A DNA stretch of 64,000 nt from an uncultured Rhodopila sp. (GTDB lineage Bacteria > Pseudomonadota > Alphaproteobacteria > Acetobacterales > Acetobacteraceae), in assembly GCA_903851415.1 (NCBI GenBank), contig CAINOE010000181.1:40848-104847 (forward strand), in the 5' to 3' direction. Positions 1 through 10,231 of this stretch are shown here, in pieces. A program made the position numbers and the translations under genes. Positions within the stretch are counted from its first letter, which is position 1. Each line of letters begins with the position of its first letter. The notes under the pieces are model-generated. The model made no database searches. It was not told where the DNA came from and saw nothing but the letters and a program-made list of their open reading frames with translations.

Positions 1-749
1 ACGGGCTGCGGCTTGCCGTTGCTGCCGGCGCCGATCGTCACCTCTACCCAGGGGAACAGGTCGTTCTGGCATCCGCTCGGGTTCCCCGCGTCGGCCTTGG
101 ACGCGTCGCAGTCGGTCTGCTGGCGCGCCTGATAGTAGCGATGCACCGGGCTGGCGGCATAGGCGTCATAGGGAACGCCGGGAGTAAGCTGGAACGGCCC
201 GCTCGGCAGGTTGTTGACGTTGATGATGCGGGTGTCGATCGATGGCTTGGCCAGGCCGGTGGCGCCGGTCGTCAGCAGGCGCAGATCGCGCGGCAGAAGA
301 CCGTAATCGGCATTCTCGGCGGCCTGCAGCGTCGCGAAAGGCGGCGGGTTCGTGTCGCTGGCATATTCATTGCCGCCCACCATCGGCGGTGGCAAGGTCT
401 TATAGGCCCCGGTCTTCGGCGGTGCCACGTTGAAGGTGTCAGGCGCGCTCGCCTGATACTGTGTCGCCTTCGAGAAGTTCGGACCGGGCGAGCCATCCTC
501 GTTGATGATGCCCTCCGACAGCGCATTCCAGACGGAGTCGCCGGACGGCGAGCGATACGTTGCGAACAGATGATCGAAGCTGCGGTTTTCGCCATAGATG
601 ACGATAACGTGCTTGATCGGGGTCTTGGTGTTCAGGTCGTTGGGACCGAGCGGCGGCGCGGCCAGGACGGCTGGCGCGACGACCTGGCCGGCCATCGAGA
701 ACAGAGATGTATAAAGAAATAGTTTCGCCTTGAGCGACTTTAGCTGCAT
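1..749 (-). CDS. Secreted phosphoesterase (alkaline phosphatase/phospholipase C superfamily), 3' end outside window
   Basis: This is the first 249 codons of an exported phosphoesterase; the gene runs off the left edge, so no stop is visible. Residues 1 to about 30 form a signal peptide (MQLKSLKAKLFLYTSLFSMA, then an AAP-rich cleavage region). Residues 45-56 carry HVIVIYGENRSF. This is the metal-site opening of the phosphoesterase family (PF04185: acid phosphatase AcpA, phospholipase C), where the Glu-Asn pair binds metal. The start at 749 is chosen because AAAGGGG (757-763) lies seven bases upstream. An overlapping ATG at 756 opens a different frame without family similarity. It lies 157 bases downstream of a YncE-like propeller on the same strand, a pairing that is fused into one protein in some bacteria. 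Substrate unknown. Confidence 0.85.
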   Translation of the reverse strand, partial: MQLKSLKAKLFLYTSLFSMAGQVVAPAVLAAPPLGPNDLNTKTPIKHVIVIYGENRSFDHLFATYRSPSGDSVWNALSEGIINEDGSPGPNFSKATQYQASAPDTFNVAPPKTGAYKTLPPPMVGGNEYASDTNPPPFATLQAAENADYGLLPRDLRLLTTGATGLAKPSIDTRIINVNNLPSGPFQLTPGVPYDAYAASPVHRYYQARQQTDCDASKADAGNPSGCQNDLFPWVEVTIGAGSNGKPQP

Positions 750-906
750 TGTTCATCCCCTTTGTCGGCCGGCAGGTCCGGCTGACAAAGGTTCTGAACG
801 AGTTGTGAGTAAAGCGGCTTACATCTACATTGCAGTTTAAAGACTCACGCCATCGTGCTTCCGGATTAGCATCGTTTATATGTTTGAATCAGCAACGGAC
901 TTGCGG

Positions 907-2109
907 CTACTTCGATGCGCTGCGCAGCCGGTCGTCCGCGTCGATCGAGGACGGCAGATACACCGCTATGCATCCCTTGCTGACCACAGGGCACGGGTTT
1001 GTCGGATCGGACGCCCCGGCGGCGGGAAACCCGATGGGGACAAAGACGTGGTGCGACACCTTGTCCGCGGCAACGGAATGGGCGGAGGTGGAGGTGGCGA
1101 CATTGCCGTCGAAGACGTTCGATTTCGCATCGACCGTACCCAGCACCGGCGAGATCTTGCCGGTGTTATCTGTGTTGTTCCTTGCCGCAAGGTAGTAATG
1201 GTTCGATGCAGGATCATACCACACCTCGTCCGAACCGCCCACCTCCGGAATGTTCGCCACCACCCGGCCGCGGGTCAGGTCGATGACCAACGACTGCGTC
1301 AGCACGTTCGGACTGGTGCCGAAGGAGGCGCTGCAGCCGATGATGGCCTGGTTGTGCGGTCCCAGCGACAACCCCGCAGGCGAGCAGTTGCTGACCGGAT
1401 AGACCGCGGTCACGCTCCGGCTGGACGGATCGATCACCGCTATGCCGCCCTGCGTCGGATCGGTTGGAAAGATCTGCGGGACAGAGACGTAGAACAGTCC
1501 GGTCTTCGGCGACCATTGCGACTGCTCGATGCCGGTCGCCGTTGCGTCGGGCGTGCCGTTGGTCCCGTCGAACACGATCTTGCCGACGACCGTCCGCGTG
1601 TCCGTGTTGATGAAGCTCACGAAGGGCGGCGTATCGGCGTTGTTGGCCACCGCGAGAATATGGTCAGCCGAATCCCAGGACATCTCATCGCAACGGAATT
1701 GTCCGCCGGTGGAGATCGAGGCGACAACCTGGAAGCTCGCGATGTCGATCACCTTGACCGTGCTGTCGCCGTCGCCGGCCCAGACTTCCTTGTCGCCGAC
1801 GATGGTGACCCCGTCGGGTCCGGAGATGCTGGTCGTCGCCAGCGATCCGGCGAAGCCGCCGACGCGCCCGATGAATGTTGCATCAACGGCATCAAAGAAA
1901 TCCACCGAAGCGTTGGTGCGGTCCGACAGGACATACAGGCCGATCTTCGGATCGACGAAGCTGATGTCGAACGCGCCGAGGCCCTTGTCGCTGTTCACGT
2001 CGATCGTATCGACGAGGACCATATGCTCATCCGCACGGAGCTGTTCCGGCTGCGCCGCAAGTAGAACGAATGGAATCGCCCACGAGGCCCCGAGCCTGAT
2101 CCTGGACAT
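907..2109 (-). CDS. Secreted YVTN/YncE-like beta-propeller protein
   Basis: A 400-residue exported protein with a signal peptide (about residues 1-26, ending near LRADEH). The mature part is built of repeated blades such as VKVIDIASFQVVASISTG and SLVIDLTRGRVVANIPEVGG. This is the pattern of YVTN/NHL-type seven-bladed propellers that usually act as periplasmic scaffolds or binding proteins. No catalytic motif is visible. Translation starts at 2109 behind a GGGGGGAT purine run. The phosphoesterase gene follows 157 bases downstream on the same strand, so the two may be co-transcribed and act together. The propeller class is well supported; the ligand is unknown. Confidence 0.8.
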   Translation of the reverse strand: MSRIRLGASWAIPFVLLAAQPEQLRADEHMVLVDTIDVNSDKGLGAFDISFVDPKIGLYVLSDRTNASVDFFDAVDATFIGRVGGFAGSLATTSISGPDGVTIVGDKEVWAGDGDSTVKVIDIASFQVVASISTGGQFRCDEMSWDSADHILAVANNADTPPFVSFINTDTRTVVGKIVFDGTNGTPDATATGIEQSQWSPKTGLFYVSVPQIFPTDPTQGGIAVIDPSSRSVTAVYPVSNCSPAGLSLGPHNQAIIGCSASFGTSPNVLTQSLVIDLTRGRVVANIPEVGGSDEVWYDPASNHYYLAARNNTDNTGKISPVLGTVDAKSNVFDGNVATSTSAHSVAADKVSHHVFVPIGFPAAGASDPTNPCPVVSKGCIAVYLPSSIDADDRLRSASK

Positions 2110-2331
2110 TTTGTAATCCCCCCGTTTATACCTCAGACAACGAATGCTAGGCTGCGCTGTCGCTGCCCCGGCAATTCAACTTAAAGACAGGCCGGCATTG
2201 CCGGATAAGCCGCCCCGATGCGCGGTCCCCGGTTGCGGGATGCAATTCATGGATTCCGTCCCGGTTCCGGCAAGAAAACGTGGCACGGCGGCCGTATCGC
2301 GGTCCAGCGCGCCCGGCCATTTCGGCACAGA

Positions 2332-3174
2332 CTAAAATGCGCCGGCGATCCGCGTGCCGTTCGCGGCCCGGGTGACGCGCTGCCGCAACAGAATATTCAC
2401 GCGCGGCGTGCCGGTCTGGAAGTCCGCCGCCGCAACGACCTCCTCGGAATAGCGCGCCGCATCGCGGCCCAGCGCGGTCACGCTGATCCGCACGATGTCC
2501 TCGGCACTTTCCCGGGCGGTCAGAGCGTCCTCCGCCACACCAGCGGCATCCGTCAACGCCAGCGCAACGATCGGGTCGCGCGTGGTCATGTCGGGATCGC
2601 TGTCTGTCAGCACGGTCAAATGCGGCGCAAGCCGCTCGAACAGCACCGGGGTCATGCCCAGCACATCCGCCAGTTCCTCGACGCTCTGAAACGGAGTACC
2701 CGGCGGCCCGAACGGCAGCCCGGCGGCGCGGTATTCAGGTGCCTTCGCGCCCCCCGGCCGCGCCTTCGCCCCTGACGTCCTCCAGTCCAATATCGCCGCC
2801 GCCAGCCGATCGGCTTGCGCCGGAGGGGCGCCGGTTTCGATGACAAGGGCACGCAGCAGCGCCAGCGACGCGGTGTTCAGGTTGATCCGGTCGCTCTCGG
2901 CCTCGATCCGAACCAGAACCGGCGTTCCCCCGATGCGTATCGACCGCTCGCCCGCGCCGGCGCGGAAGCCGGGGTCGTGAGCGGCCTGCATGCCGAACAT
3001 GACCCGCGCGACCGCGCCGTCCGCCGCGGCGCGCAACACCGCCTCCTGCTTCAGGTTCTCCGCCAGGCGGGTGTCCGATCGCCCGGCCGCGACAAGCTGC
3101 GTGCCCAGCAATGCCAGGAAACCGATTGTCCAAAGAACGATCAGCAGGGCGAAGCCGGATTGCCGCGCCATCAT
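2332..3174 (-). CDS. gspK: Type II secretion minor pseudopilin GspK
   Basis: 280 residues. The N terminus (ARQSGFALLIVLWTIGFLAL) is a type IV pilin-like segment, but with the relaxed GspK cleavage context. It is followed by the large globular domain with the helix-hairpin-helix-like stretch SDRINLNTASLALLRAL and later TPFQSVEELADVLGM, both typical of GspK/XcpX. GspK caps the pseudopilus tip together with GspI and GspJ. The start at 3174 overlaps the gspJ stop (ATGA), which marks translational coupling. A longer open frame extends upstream to 3756, but it runs out of frame through gspJ. It is the last gene of the minus-strand E-F-I-J-K operon and somewhat shorter than typical GspK. Confidence 0.9.
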   Translation of the reverse strand: MMARQSGFALLIVLWTIGFLALLGTQLVAAGRSDTRLAENLKQEAVLRAAADGAVARVMFGMQAAHDPGFRAGAGERSIRIGGTPVLVRIEAESDRINLNTASLALLRALVIETGAPPAQADRLAAAILDWRTSGAKARPGGAKAPEYRAAGLPFGPPGTPFQSVEELADVLGMTPVLFERLAPHLTVLTDSDPDMTTRDPIVALALTDAAGVAEDALTARESAEDIVRISVTALGRDAARYSEEVVAAADFQTGTPRVNILLRQRVTRAANGTRIAGAF

Positions 3175-3746
3175 GGCCGCGACAGCAGCGGAGCCACCAC
3201 GATGTCCGGCCACCGGGGCGGATGCTCCCCCGTGAACGTCACCCGCAACCGGATCAGCAGCGGAAGCTCCGGCTCCTTCCACGACGAGGCCCACACGCCG
3301 GAGCTTTGCCAGTAGCTGATCGCCAGCCGCGCCACGCCGCTCATGAGTTCCGTCTCCTGCGGCGGCGGCGCAGGCTGCAGCGGTTCGCCATGGTGATACG
3401 GCCGCCACCGCAGCACCAGCCGCGTGCCGGACACCGCCAACCCGGCCTCGACGGGGATAGCCTCCAGCCCGGACCCCGGCACCCGCAGGCGGGTCCGTCC
3501 GGTCAGCGCCGACGCAGACCCGTTGATCGCCGCCCGCGCCGCTTCGTCCGCCGGAGCCAGATTCTCGATGATCTGCCGCAGGCTGCGGTCCACCGCCTCC
3601 AGGTCGGTCTTGCCATCGTCCATCCGCGCTTCCTGGTGCCAGGCCACCAGCCCGAACTTCACGGTCTGGCTCAGGCCGAGCAGCAGGAATCCGAACACCG
3701 CCAGAGCCACCAGGATCTCCAGCAGGGTGAACCCGCGCTGTCTCAT
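3171..3746 (-). CDS. gspJ: Type II secretion minor pseudopilin GspJ
   Basis: 191 residues with a canonical prepilin start: MRQRGFTLLEILVALAVFGF. The Gly-Phe cleavage site and the Glu at mature position 5 are both present. The C-terminal part (MSGVARLAISYW, then WKEPELPLLIRLRV) matches the GspJ fold that pairs with GspI and GspK. The start at 3746 overlaps the gspI stop by ATGA, and its own stop overlaps gspK the same way. The open frame continues upstream of 3746 inside gspI, but that part shows no protein signal. Role: inner-membrane-anchored minor pseudopilin priming pseudopilus assembly. Confidence 0.92.
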   Translation of the reverse strand: MRQRGFTLLEILVALAVFGFLLLGLSQTVKFGLVAWHQEARMDDGKTDLEAVDRSLRQIIENLAPADEAARAAINGSASALTGRTRLRVPGSGLEAIPVEAGLAVSGTRLVLRWRPYHHGEPLQPAPPPQETELMSGVARLAISYWQSSGVWASSWKEPELPLLIRLRVTFTGEHPPRWPDIVVAPLLSRP

Positions 3747-4150
3747 CCGCCGACATGCTCGGTGTACAGCTCGACCTGGCGGGCGGTGCCGCCGTCGTCC
3801 CAGGCGATCCAAACGGTGACGCCGTACAGCACCACCGGCACCGACGCGGCGCCCCGCGGCCCGACCACGCCTACCGGCCGAACCGTCGCGCTCGCCACCG
3901 GCGCGACATGCAGGCGCCAACGGAAGCCGCCGCCGTCGTCGCCGCGCGTATCGCCCGGCGCCAGCTTCTCCCCGTATGTTGCGGCGGCCAGGCGGGACTT
4001 CGCGCGCACCAGCGCCTGATCCACCATTGTCGCCGTCCGGGTCGCGCGCAGGCCGGTGCCGACTGCCGCCATCAGCGCCGCCGCTGCCATGCCGGCGATG
4101 ATCAGCGCGATGATCACCTCCAGCAGGGTGAAGCCGCGCTGCCGCCTCAT
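3743..4150 (-). CDS. gspI: Type II secretion minor pseudopilin GspI
   Basis: 135 residues beginning MRRQRGFTLLEVIIALIIAG, a textbook type III prepilin signal with Glu5. The body is short, as usual for GspI (XcpV). It overlaps gspF upstream and gspJ downstream by four-base ATGA junctions. It is assigned as I rather than H by its position between F and J and by its small size. A separate gspH lies on the opposite strand at 7.6 kb. Confidence 0.88.
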   Translation of the reverse strand: MRRQRGFTLLEVIIALIIAGMAAAALMAAVGTGLRATRTATMVDQALVRAKSRLAAATYGEKLAPGDTRGDDGGGFRWRLHVAPVASATVRPVGVVGPRGAASVPVVLYGVTVWIAWDDGGTARQVELYTEHVGG

Positions 4151-5366
4151 CCGCCCGCCAGATCGTTCAGGCTGAGCATCGCCGTCATCAGCGAGGCGAC
4201 GATGCCGCCGACGGCCACGCCCATCAGGATGGTGATCGCCGGCACCAGCAAGGAGGTCAGCCGCGCCGTCGCCAGCCGCGTGCGTTCCTCATGGATGTCG
4301 GCCGCACGCAATGCCATGGCGCCGAGCTGAGCGGTTTCCTCGCCGAGGCGCAGCAGGTGGATGGTCCTGGGCGGAAACACCCCGGCGGCCTCCAGTTCCG
4401 GCGTCAGCGATCCGCCGCCCCGCGCGGTCAGGCTGGCGCGTTCGACCGCCAACCGGCCGGCGCGGCTGCCCATGGCGTCGCGCACGATGCCCAGCGCCGG
4501 GATCAGGGCGACTCCGTTCAGCAGCAGCGTGCCGAGCACCCGGCTGAACCGCGCCGCCAGGATCTCCTTCGTAAGCCCGCCGATGATCGGCAGGCGCAGC
4601 ACTATGCGGTCCACGACCAGCCGGACCGGGTCCTGCCGCAGCGCCAACCGCGCGAGGACAACAACCACCACGAACCCGCCCAGCAGCATCAGCCCGTCCG
4701 CCTGGACGAAGTTGCCGGCGTCGATCAGGAACCGGGTGGAGGCCGGCAGGGCGGCCCCGCTCTGCTCGAACATGGGCACGAACTGCGGCAGCACCTCGGT
4801 CAGCAGGAGCGTCACCGCGCCGATCATCGCGAGCAGAAGCACGGTCGGGTAGATCAGCGCCGACGTGACGGTGGACGCCAGGGCCCGCTGACGGTCCAGC
4901 AGATCGGCGATGCGCGCCAGGGTCGGGCCGAGATTGCCGCCCGCCTCGCCGGCCCGCACCAGCCCGGTATGCATGGCCGGGAAGCTGGCCGGATACCGCG
5001 CCATGGCGGTGGACAGCGGGCTGCCGTCCCGCACCGCATCGCGCAGCCCGGTGATCGTCGGCCTGACCCGGGCGGGGGCGGTCTCCTGCATATAACGCAA
5101 TGCCCGGTCCAGATCCTGCCCCGCCGTCAGCATGGTCGCCAGTTCCCGGATCAGGTCCGCAACATCCTGCTTGCGCAGGCCCCGCCCGGCGCCGAGGTCC
5201 AGGTGCATCAGCCCCGACCACCGCCCCGCTTTGTCCGCCGGTTCGGCGCGCACCGGCATGGTGCCCTGGCGTTGCAGGCGGGCGATCACCTCCTCGGCGG
5301 TGCCCGCTTCCATGACGCCGGCCAGCCGTTCCCCGCCGGCGCCGATGGCGGTGTAGCGGAACGCCG

Positions 5367-5370
<4 letters not shown>
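4147..5370 (-). CDS. gspF: Type II secretion inner-membrane platform protein GspF
   Basis: 407 residues, the standard GspF length. The N terminus (MTAFRYTAIGAGGERLAGVM) and the two duplicated cytoplasmic T2SSF domains are recognisable. These are separated by membrane segments at about 170-190 and 220-245, with a third near the C terminus (LTSLLVPAITILMGVAVGGIVASL). GspF is the polytopic core of the inner-membrane platform that contacts the GspE ATPase. It is coupled by ATGA overlaps to gspE upstream and gspI downstream. Confidence 0.95.
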
Positions 5371-7064
<1,694 letters not shown>

Positions 7065-7243
7065 CGATGCCCGGTCCCCTGCCCTGACCCGTCGAATAGG
7101 TTGCCGGCGACAGCGCAAGCAAATGACAGGTAATTGATGATAGGTTCGGCGCGGTTTACAGGGGTAGCGACTATGGATGGACATCCCCGAAACGGCCTAT
7201 TGTTTCGGCCATCCGGCGATCGGCGGACAGGCGGGAGATGACG

Positions 7244-7579
7244 ATGAAACGGTGGCTTGGTGTGGTTGCGACGTTCGCTGCGGTCGTCGCGGTTCAGCCG
7301 GCGTCCGCCCGGGAGCGCGGGCCGGTGTGCCGCGAGCCGTCGGTGGTGGACGAGATGGCGAGGCAAATCCGCCTGACGAACTATTACAGTTTCGTAAACC
7401 CGACACTCGTCACGGAACAGGCGACCAGGATGGACAACGTGGTTCGCTGCCAGGTCTGCGTCCAGTCGGCGCCCTATGACATGACGCGATTCGGCGACCG
7501 GCCGATCCGGCAATGCCTCGCGCATGGGTTTGAGGTGCGGATTGTGCCGGCGGGGTTCGTGGTGCGCGATCTGCAGTGA
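7244..7579 (+). CDS. Small secreted cysteine-containing protein coupled to gspH
   Basis: 111 residues with a clear signal peptide (MKRWLGVVATFAAVVAVQPA, cleavage after SARE-type Ala context). The mature domain of about 88 residues has four cysteines (VCREP, RCQVC, RQCLA), enough for two disulfides. The start at 7244 is chosen over 7238 because GGGAG (7233-7237) gives six-base spacing there but none for 7238. Its TGA stop overlaps the GTG start of gspH (GTGA), so the two are translated together. I do not recognise the family. It could be a secretion-system accessory protein or a substrate; that is inference from the coupling only. Confidence 0.7.
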   Translation: MKRWLGVVATFAAVVAVQPASARERGPVCREPSVVDEMARQIRLTNYYSFVNPTLVTEQATRMDNVVRCQVCVQSAPYDMTRFGDRPIRQCLAHGFEVRIVPAGFVVRDLQ

Positions 7580-8001
7580 CGCCGGAGGCAGCCCGAAGGC
7601 GCAGCGGCGGGTTCACGCTGATCGAAATGATCGTGGTGATCGCCGTCATGGGCATGATCGCCGGCCTGGTGCTGGTCCGGCAGCCCTGGCACAGCGCCGG
7701 TCTGACCATGGATGCCACCGAGCGGGCATTCATCAATGCCTTGCGCCTGGCCCGGTCTCGCGCGATCGCGCAGGACCGTGCCGTTCCCGTCATTACCGGC
7801 GCGGCGGGATTTTCGATCGATGGCGCCCCGCCGGTGCTGCTGCCCGAGCACGAGGCGATGAGCGACGCGCGTTTTGTCTTCCTGCCGGATGGAGGGTCCT
7901 CCGGTGCGACGGTGATTCTTGGTTCGAGAACGAAAAGGATTGCCGTCACCATCAACTGGCTGAACGGCCGTATCCGGACCCGCGAAGCCGATACGCTATG
8001 A
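7576..8001 (+). CDS. gspH: Type II secretion minor pseudopilin GspH
   Basis: 141 residues with a GTG start that overlaps the previous stop. The prepilin motif SGGFTLIEMIVVIAVMGMIA is present, followed by a helix and ERAFINALRLARSRAIAQDR, the conserved GspH/FimT region. Length fits GspH; the major pseudopilin GspG would carry the calcium-binding C terminus, which is absent here. It is transcribed divergently from gspE-K with about 180 bases of shared upstream DNA. Confidence 0.85.
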   Translation: MTPEAARRRSGGFTLIEMIVVIAVMGMIAGLVLVRQPWHSAGLTMDATERAFINALRLARSRAIAQDRAVPVITGAAGFSIDGAPPVLLPEHEAMSDARFVFLPDGGSSGATVILGSRTKRIAVTINWLNGRIRTREADTL

Positions 8002-8117
8002 GATTATTCGTGGTAACGCGTCTGACATTGTGACCGCTCGGTCGGAACGTTCCTTACTGCTGCGAGACATGACCAAACAGAAAATGGCCGGGCAGGCATC
8101 ATTGCCGGCTGAGCAAA

Positions 8118-8154
8118 AGGGGAACCGAGACGAACTTTGGCGATCCGTTCCCCT
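8118..8154. terminator. Possible bidirectional terminator hairpin
   Basis: Between the convergent gspH and nitroreductase genes, AGGGGAAC (8118-8125) pairs perfectly with GTTCCCCT (8147-8154) around a 21-base loop. No strong T-tract follows, so Rho-independent function is uncertain. Confidence 0.3.
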
Positions 8155-8168
8155 CTGCCTGTTCGTTT

Positions 8169-9032
8169 CTAGCGCAATTCGAACTCCAGAGCGTGCAGCG
8201 CCTGCCGCAGCTTATGCCGCCCGGCGAGGGCAGCCGGGGTGGCCACGCGTTCCGCCACCTTGCGGCTCCAGTCCTCGACCGGCAGGCCCTGCGCGCGCTG
8301 GAATTCGTTCAGCGTCGCATTGTATCGCGCCACCGCTTCGCCGCGGCCGTGCTTCGAATAGATCTCCTGATGCAGCACGGCGGATTGCGCCAGCCGCGGC
8401 TTGATGCCGGTCGTGACTGCCGGATCAGGGTGGCCGACGCTCAGGCCGAACACCGGCAGGACCCGCGGCGGCAGCCCGAGTTCGGCCGCGACGGCTTCGA
8501 CATTGTTGCGGATAGCGCCGACATAGACCGCGCCGAGTCCGAGCGACTCCGCCACCGCCACCGCATTCTGCGCCGCAAGGGCGGCGTCGACGATGCCGAC
8601 GACCAGCAGTTCCAGATAGGCGGTGCCTTCGACCTCGACGTTTTCCAGGCGGCCGATATCGGCAAGGCGATCGATGTCGGCGAGCCAGACCAGGAAGAGC
8701 GGAACCTGATTGATATGCTTCTGATTCCCGGCGATCGCCGCGAGACGCGCCTTGCGGGCCGGATCTGCGACGGCGACCACGCTCCAGGCCTGGAGGTTGG
8801 AGGAAGAGGCGGCTGACTGCGCGGCAGCGACAAGCAGGCCGAGCGTGCCGTCCGGGAGCGCGTCGGGCAGAAACGCCCGCACCGAGCGATGGGCGAGCAA
8901 CGTATCCAGCACCTCGTTCCAGGTGCGCGCGGCGGGCGCTTCGGCGGCGCCGTAGCGGGCTTGCAGCAGCGCGGCGGCGCGGCCGAGCGTGTCCGGGATG
9001 GCGTCCGGCGCGATGGAAAGGCTATCAGGCAT
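8169..9032 (-). CDS. Nitroreductase-family FMN oxidoreductase (NfsA/NfrA-like)
   Basis: 287 residues. The family's FMN-binding motif HRSVRAF is at 48-54, and SAASSSNLQAWSVVAV follows at about 75-90. The GLGAVYVGAIRN stretch and GLSVGHPD also match NAD(P)H-dependent flavin nitroreductases. These typically reduce quinones, nitro compounds or flavins in the cytoplasm. The start at 9032 has an ideal AAGGAG upstream; the longer open frame to 9191 has no support. It sits inside the type II secretion locus but is not obviously related to it. The physiological substrate is unknown. Confidence 0.88.
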   Translation of the reverse strand: MPDSLSIAPDAIPDTLGRAAALLQARYGAAEAPAARTWNEVLDTLLAHRSVRAFLPDALPDGTLGLLVAAAQSAASSSNLQAWSVVAVADPARKARLAAIAGNQKHINQVPLFLVWLADIDRLADIGRLENVEVEGTAYLELLVVGIVDAALAAQNAVAVAESLGLGAVYVGAIRNNVEAVAAELGLPPRVLPVFGLSVGHPDPAVTTGIKPRLAQSAVLHQEIYSKHGRGEAVARYNATLNEFQRAQGLPVEDWSRKVAERVATPAALAGRHKLRQALHALEFELR

Positions 9033-9061
9033 GGTTGTCTCCTTAGAATGGTGGGGGAGCG

Positions 9062-9097
9062 ATATAACAAACGAAAAGCGTGCTTGCAATATAACAA
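9062..9097 (-). promoter_or_regulatory. Directly repeated ATATAACAA operator candidate upstream of nitroreductase
   Basis: Two exact copies of ATATAACAA (9062-9070 and 9089-9097) lie 27 bases apart in an AT-rich stretch 30-65 bases before the nitroreductase start. The spacing is close to two and a half helical turns. A redox-sensing repressor site is a guess; only the repeat itself is observed. Confidence 0.35.
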
Positions 9098-9247
9098 CGC
9101 TATTCCAGCGTAAATATGCCGCAGCGGATCGCGGCGCCGGCCGGGCGCGGCTGCCTCGCCCGGCGGTTGAACAGCAGTCGTGCTCTCGCATTCGCGATTA
9201 GCCTTTCGGCGCCGCGGGAAACATGGTCGCGACCGGGGGTTCGATGC

Positions 9248-10231
9248 ATGCTGGCTGAGTTTATCGCCTGGTGGAGTGCGCGGATCGCCGAGCTGCTGCC
9301 GGCGTCGCTGATCAACGCCGCGGCGGCGCCGGACGGGATCGTCATCGACGTTGACCGAAACGATACCGTGTCGATATTGCAACGCCGGAAAGGCCGGGAG
9401 GAGCCGATCGGCCAGGGCGTGGCCGCGCGGCTGGCGGCGGGCACGACCGTGCTGCTGCGTCCTGCCGGCGATATGGTGCTGCAAAAGCGCTATACGGTTC
9501 CCACAGCGCCGCGGAACGACCTGGATCAGATGCTGCGGCACGACCTTGCCCGCATCACCCCCTTCCCCGCCCATGCCCTGTTGTGGCGCTGGGACGGACG
9601 GCCGAAGCCGGGGGACAGGACCCGGACGGATGTTGTGCTGACAATGGTGCCGAAGACCGCTCTGGCCGCGGTACTGGAACGGCTCGCGGCGGCCGGCCTC
9701 GCGCCGCGGTTCCTGGAAATCGAATCGGGCGGCCGGCGGCTTCTGTTGCCGCTGGCGGAAGACGCCGCGGCGCAATCCCGCCTGTTGCCCGCCCTGGCCT
9801 GGCTCTGCGGCGGGCTGGCGGTGGTGGCGCTGGCCCTGCCGTTCCTGCTCCAGGCGCTGGCGCTGCATGAGGCGAACGCCGAGATCGCAGCTTTGCAGCC
9901 GGCGGTGGCTCAGGTCGAGGCGCTGCGGCGCGGCCTGACCGACGGCAATGCCGGCCGCGAGGTGCTGGCGCGCGAGCAGGAGCACTCGGCGGATGTGCTC
10001 CAGGTTCTGGCGACGTTGACCCGCATCCTGCCGGACGACAGTTTCCTGACCGACTTCGCCCTGCGCGACCGCCATTTCACCATCAGCGGCCGATCGGCTT
10101 CGGCCCCCGGATTGATAACGGGATTGTCGGCGGAGCAGACGATCCACGATGCGGCCTTCGCCGCCCCGGTCACCCGGATCGAGGGCGCGACCGCCGATGT
10201 GTTCACCATCGGCGCGGAGGTCCGGCCATGA
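9248..10231 (+). CDS. gspL: Type II secretion platform protein GspL
   Basis: 327 residues. The cytoplasmic half is an actin-like GspL domain (about 1-180). A single membrane segment follows near 183-203 (LAWLCGGLAVVALALPFLL), then a periplasmic ferredoxin-like domain (ILPDDSFLTDFALRDRHFTISG and on). PilN/GspL-like sequence in the last part is clear. The start at 9248 is chosen because similarity begins there; the open frame reaches back to 9116. It is coupled to gspM by an ATGA overlap. GspL links the GspE ATPase to the platform. Confidence 0.88.
   Translation: MLAEFIAWWSARIAELLPASLINAAAAPDGIVIDVDRNDTVSILQRRKGREEPIGQGVAARLAAGTTVLLRPAGDMVLQKRYTVPTAPRNDLDQMLRHDLARITPFPAHALLWRWDGRPKPGDRTRTDVVLTMVPKTALAAVLERLAAAGLAPRFLEIESGGRRLLLPLAEDAAAQSRLLPALAWLCGGLAVVALALPFLLQALALHEANAEIAALQPAVAQVEALRRGLTDGNAGREVLAREQEHSADVLQVLATLTRILPDDSFLTDFALRDRHFTISGRSASAPGLITGLSAEQTIHDAAFAAPVTRIEGATADVFTIGAEVRP

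Noticed and set aside
439..756. 105-residue frame starting at the ATG at 756
   Set aside because: It overlaps the phosphoesterase start in the wrong frame; the Shine-Dalgarno spacing suits the ATG at 749.
8030..8404. 124-residue plus-strand frame after gspH
   Set aside because: Most of it is antisense to the nitroreductase gene and it has no ribosome-binding site or family similarity.
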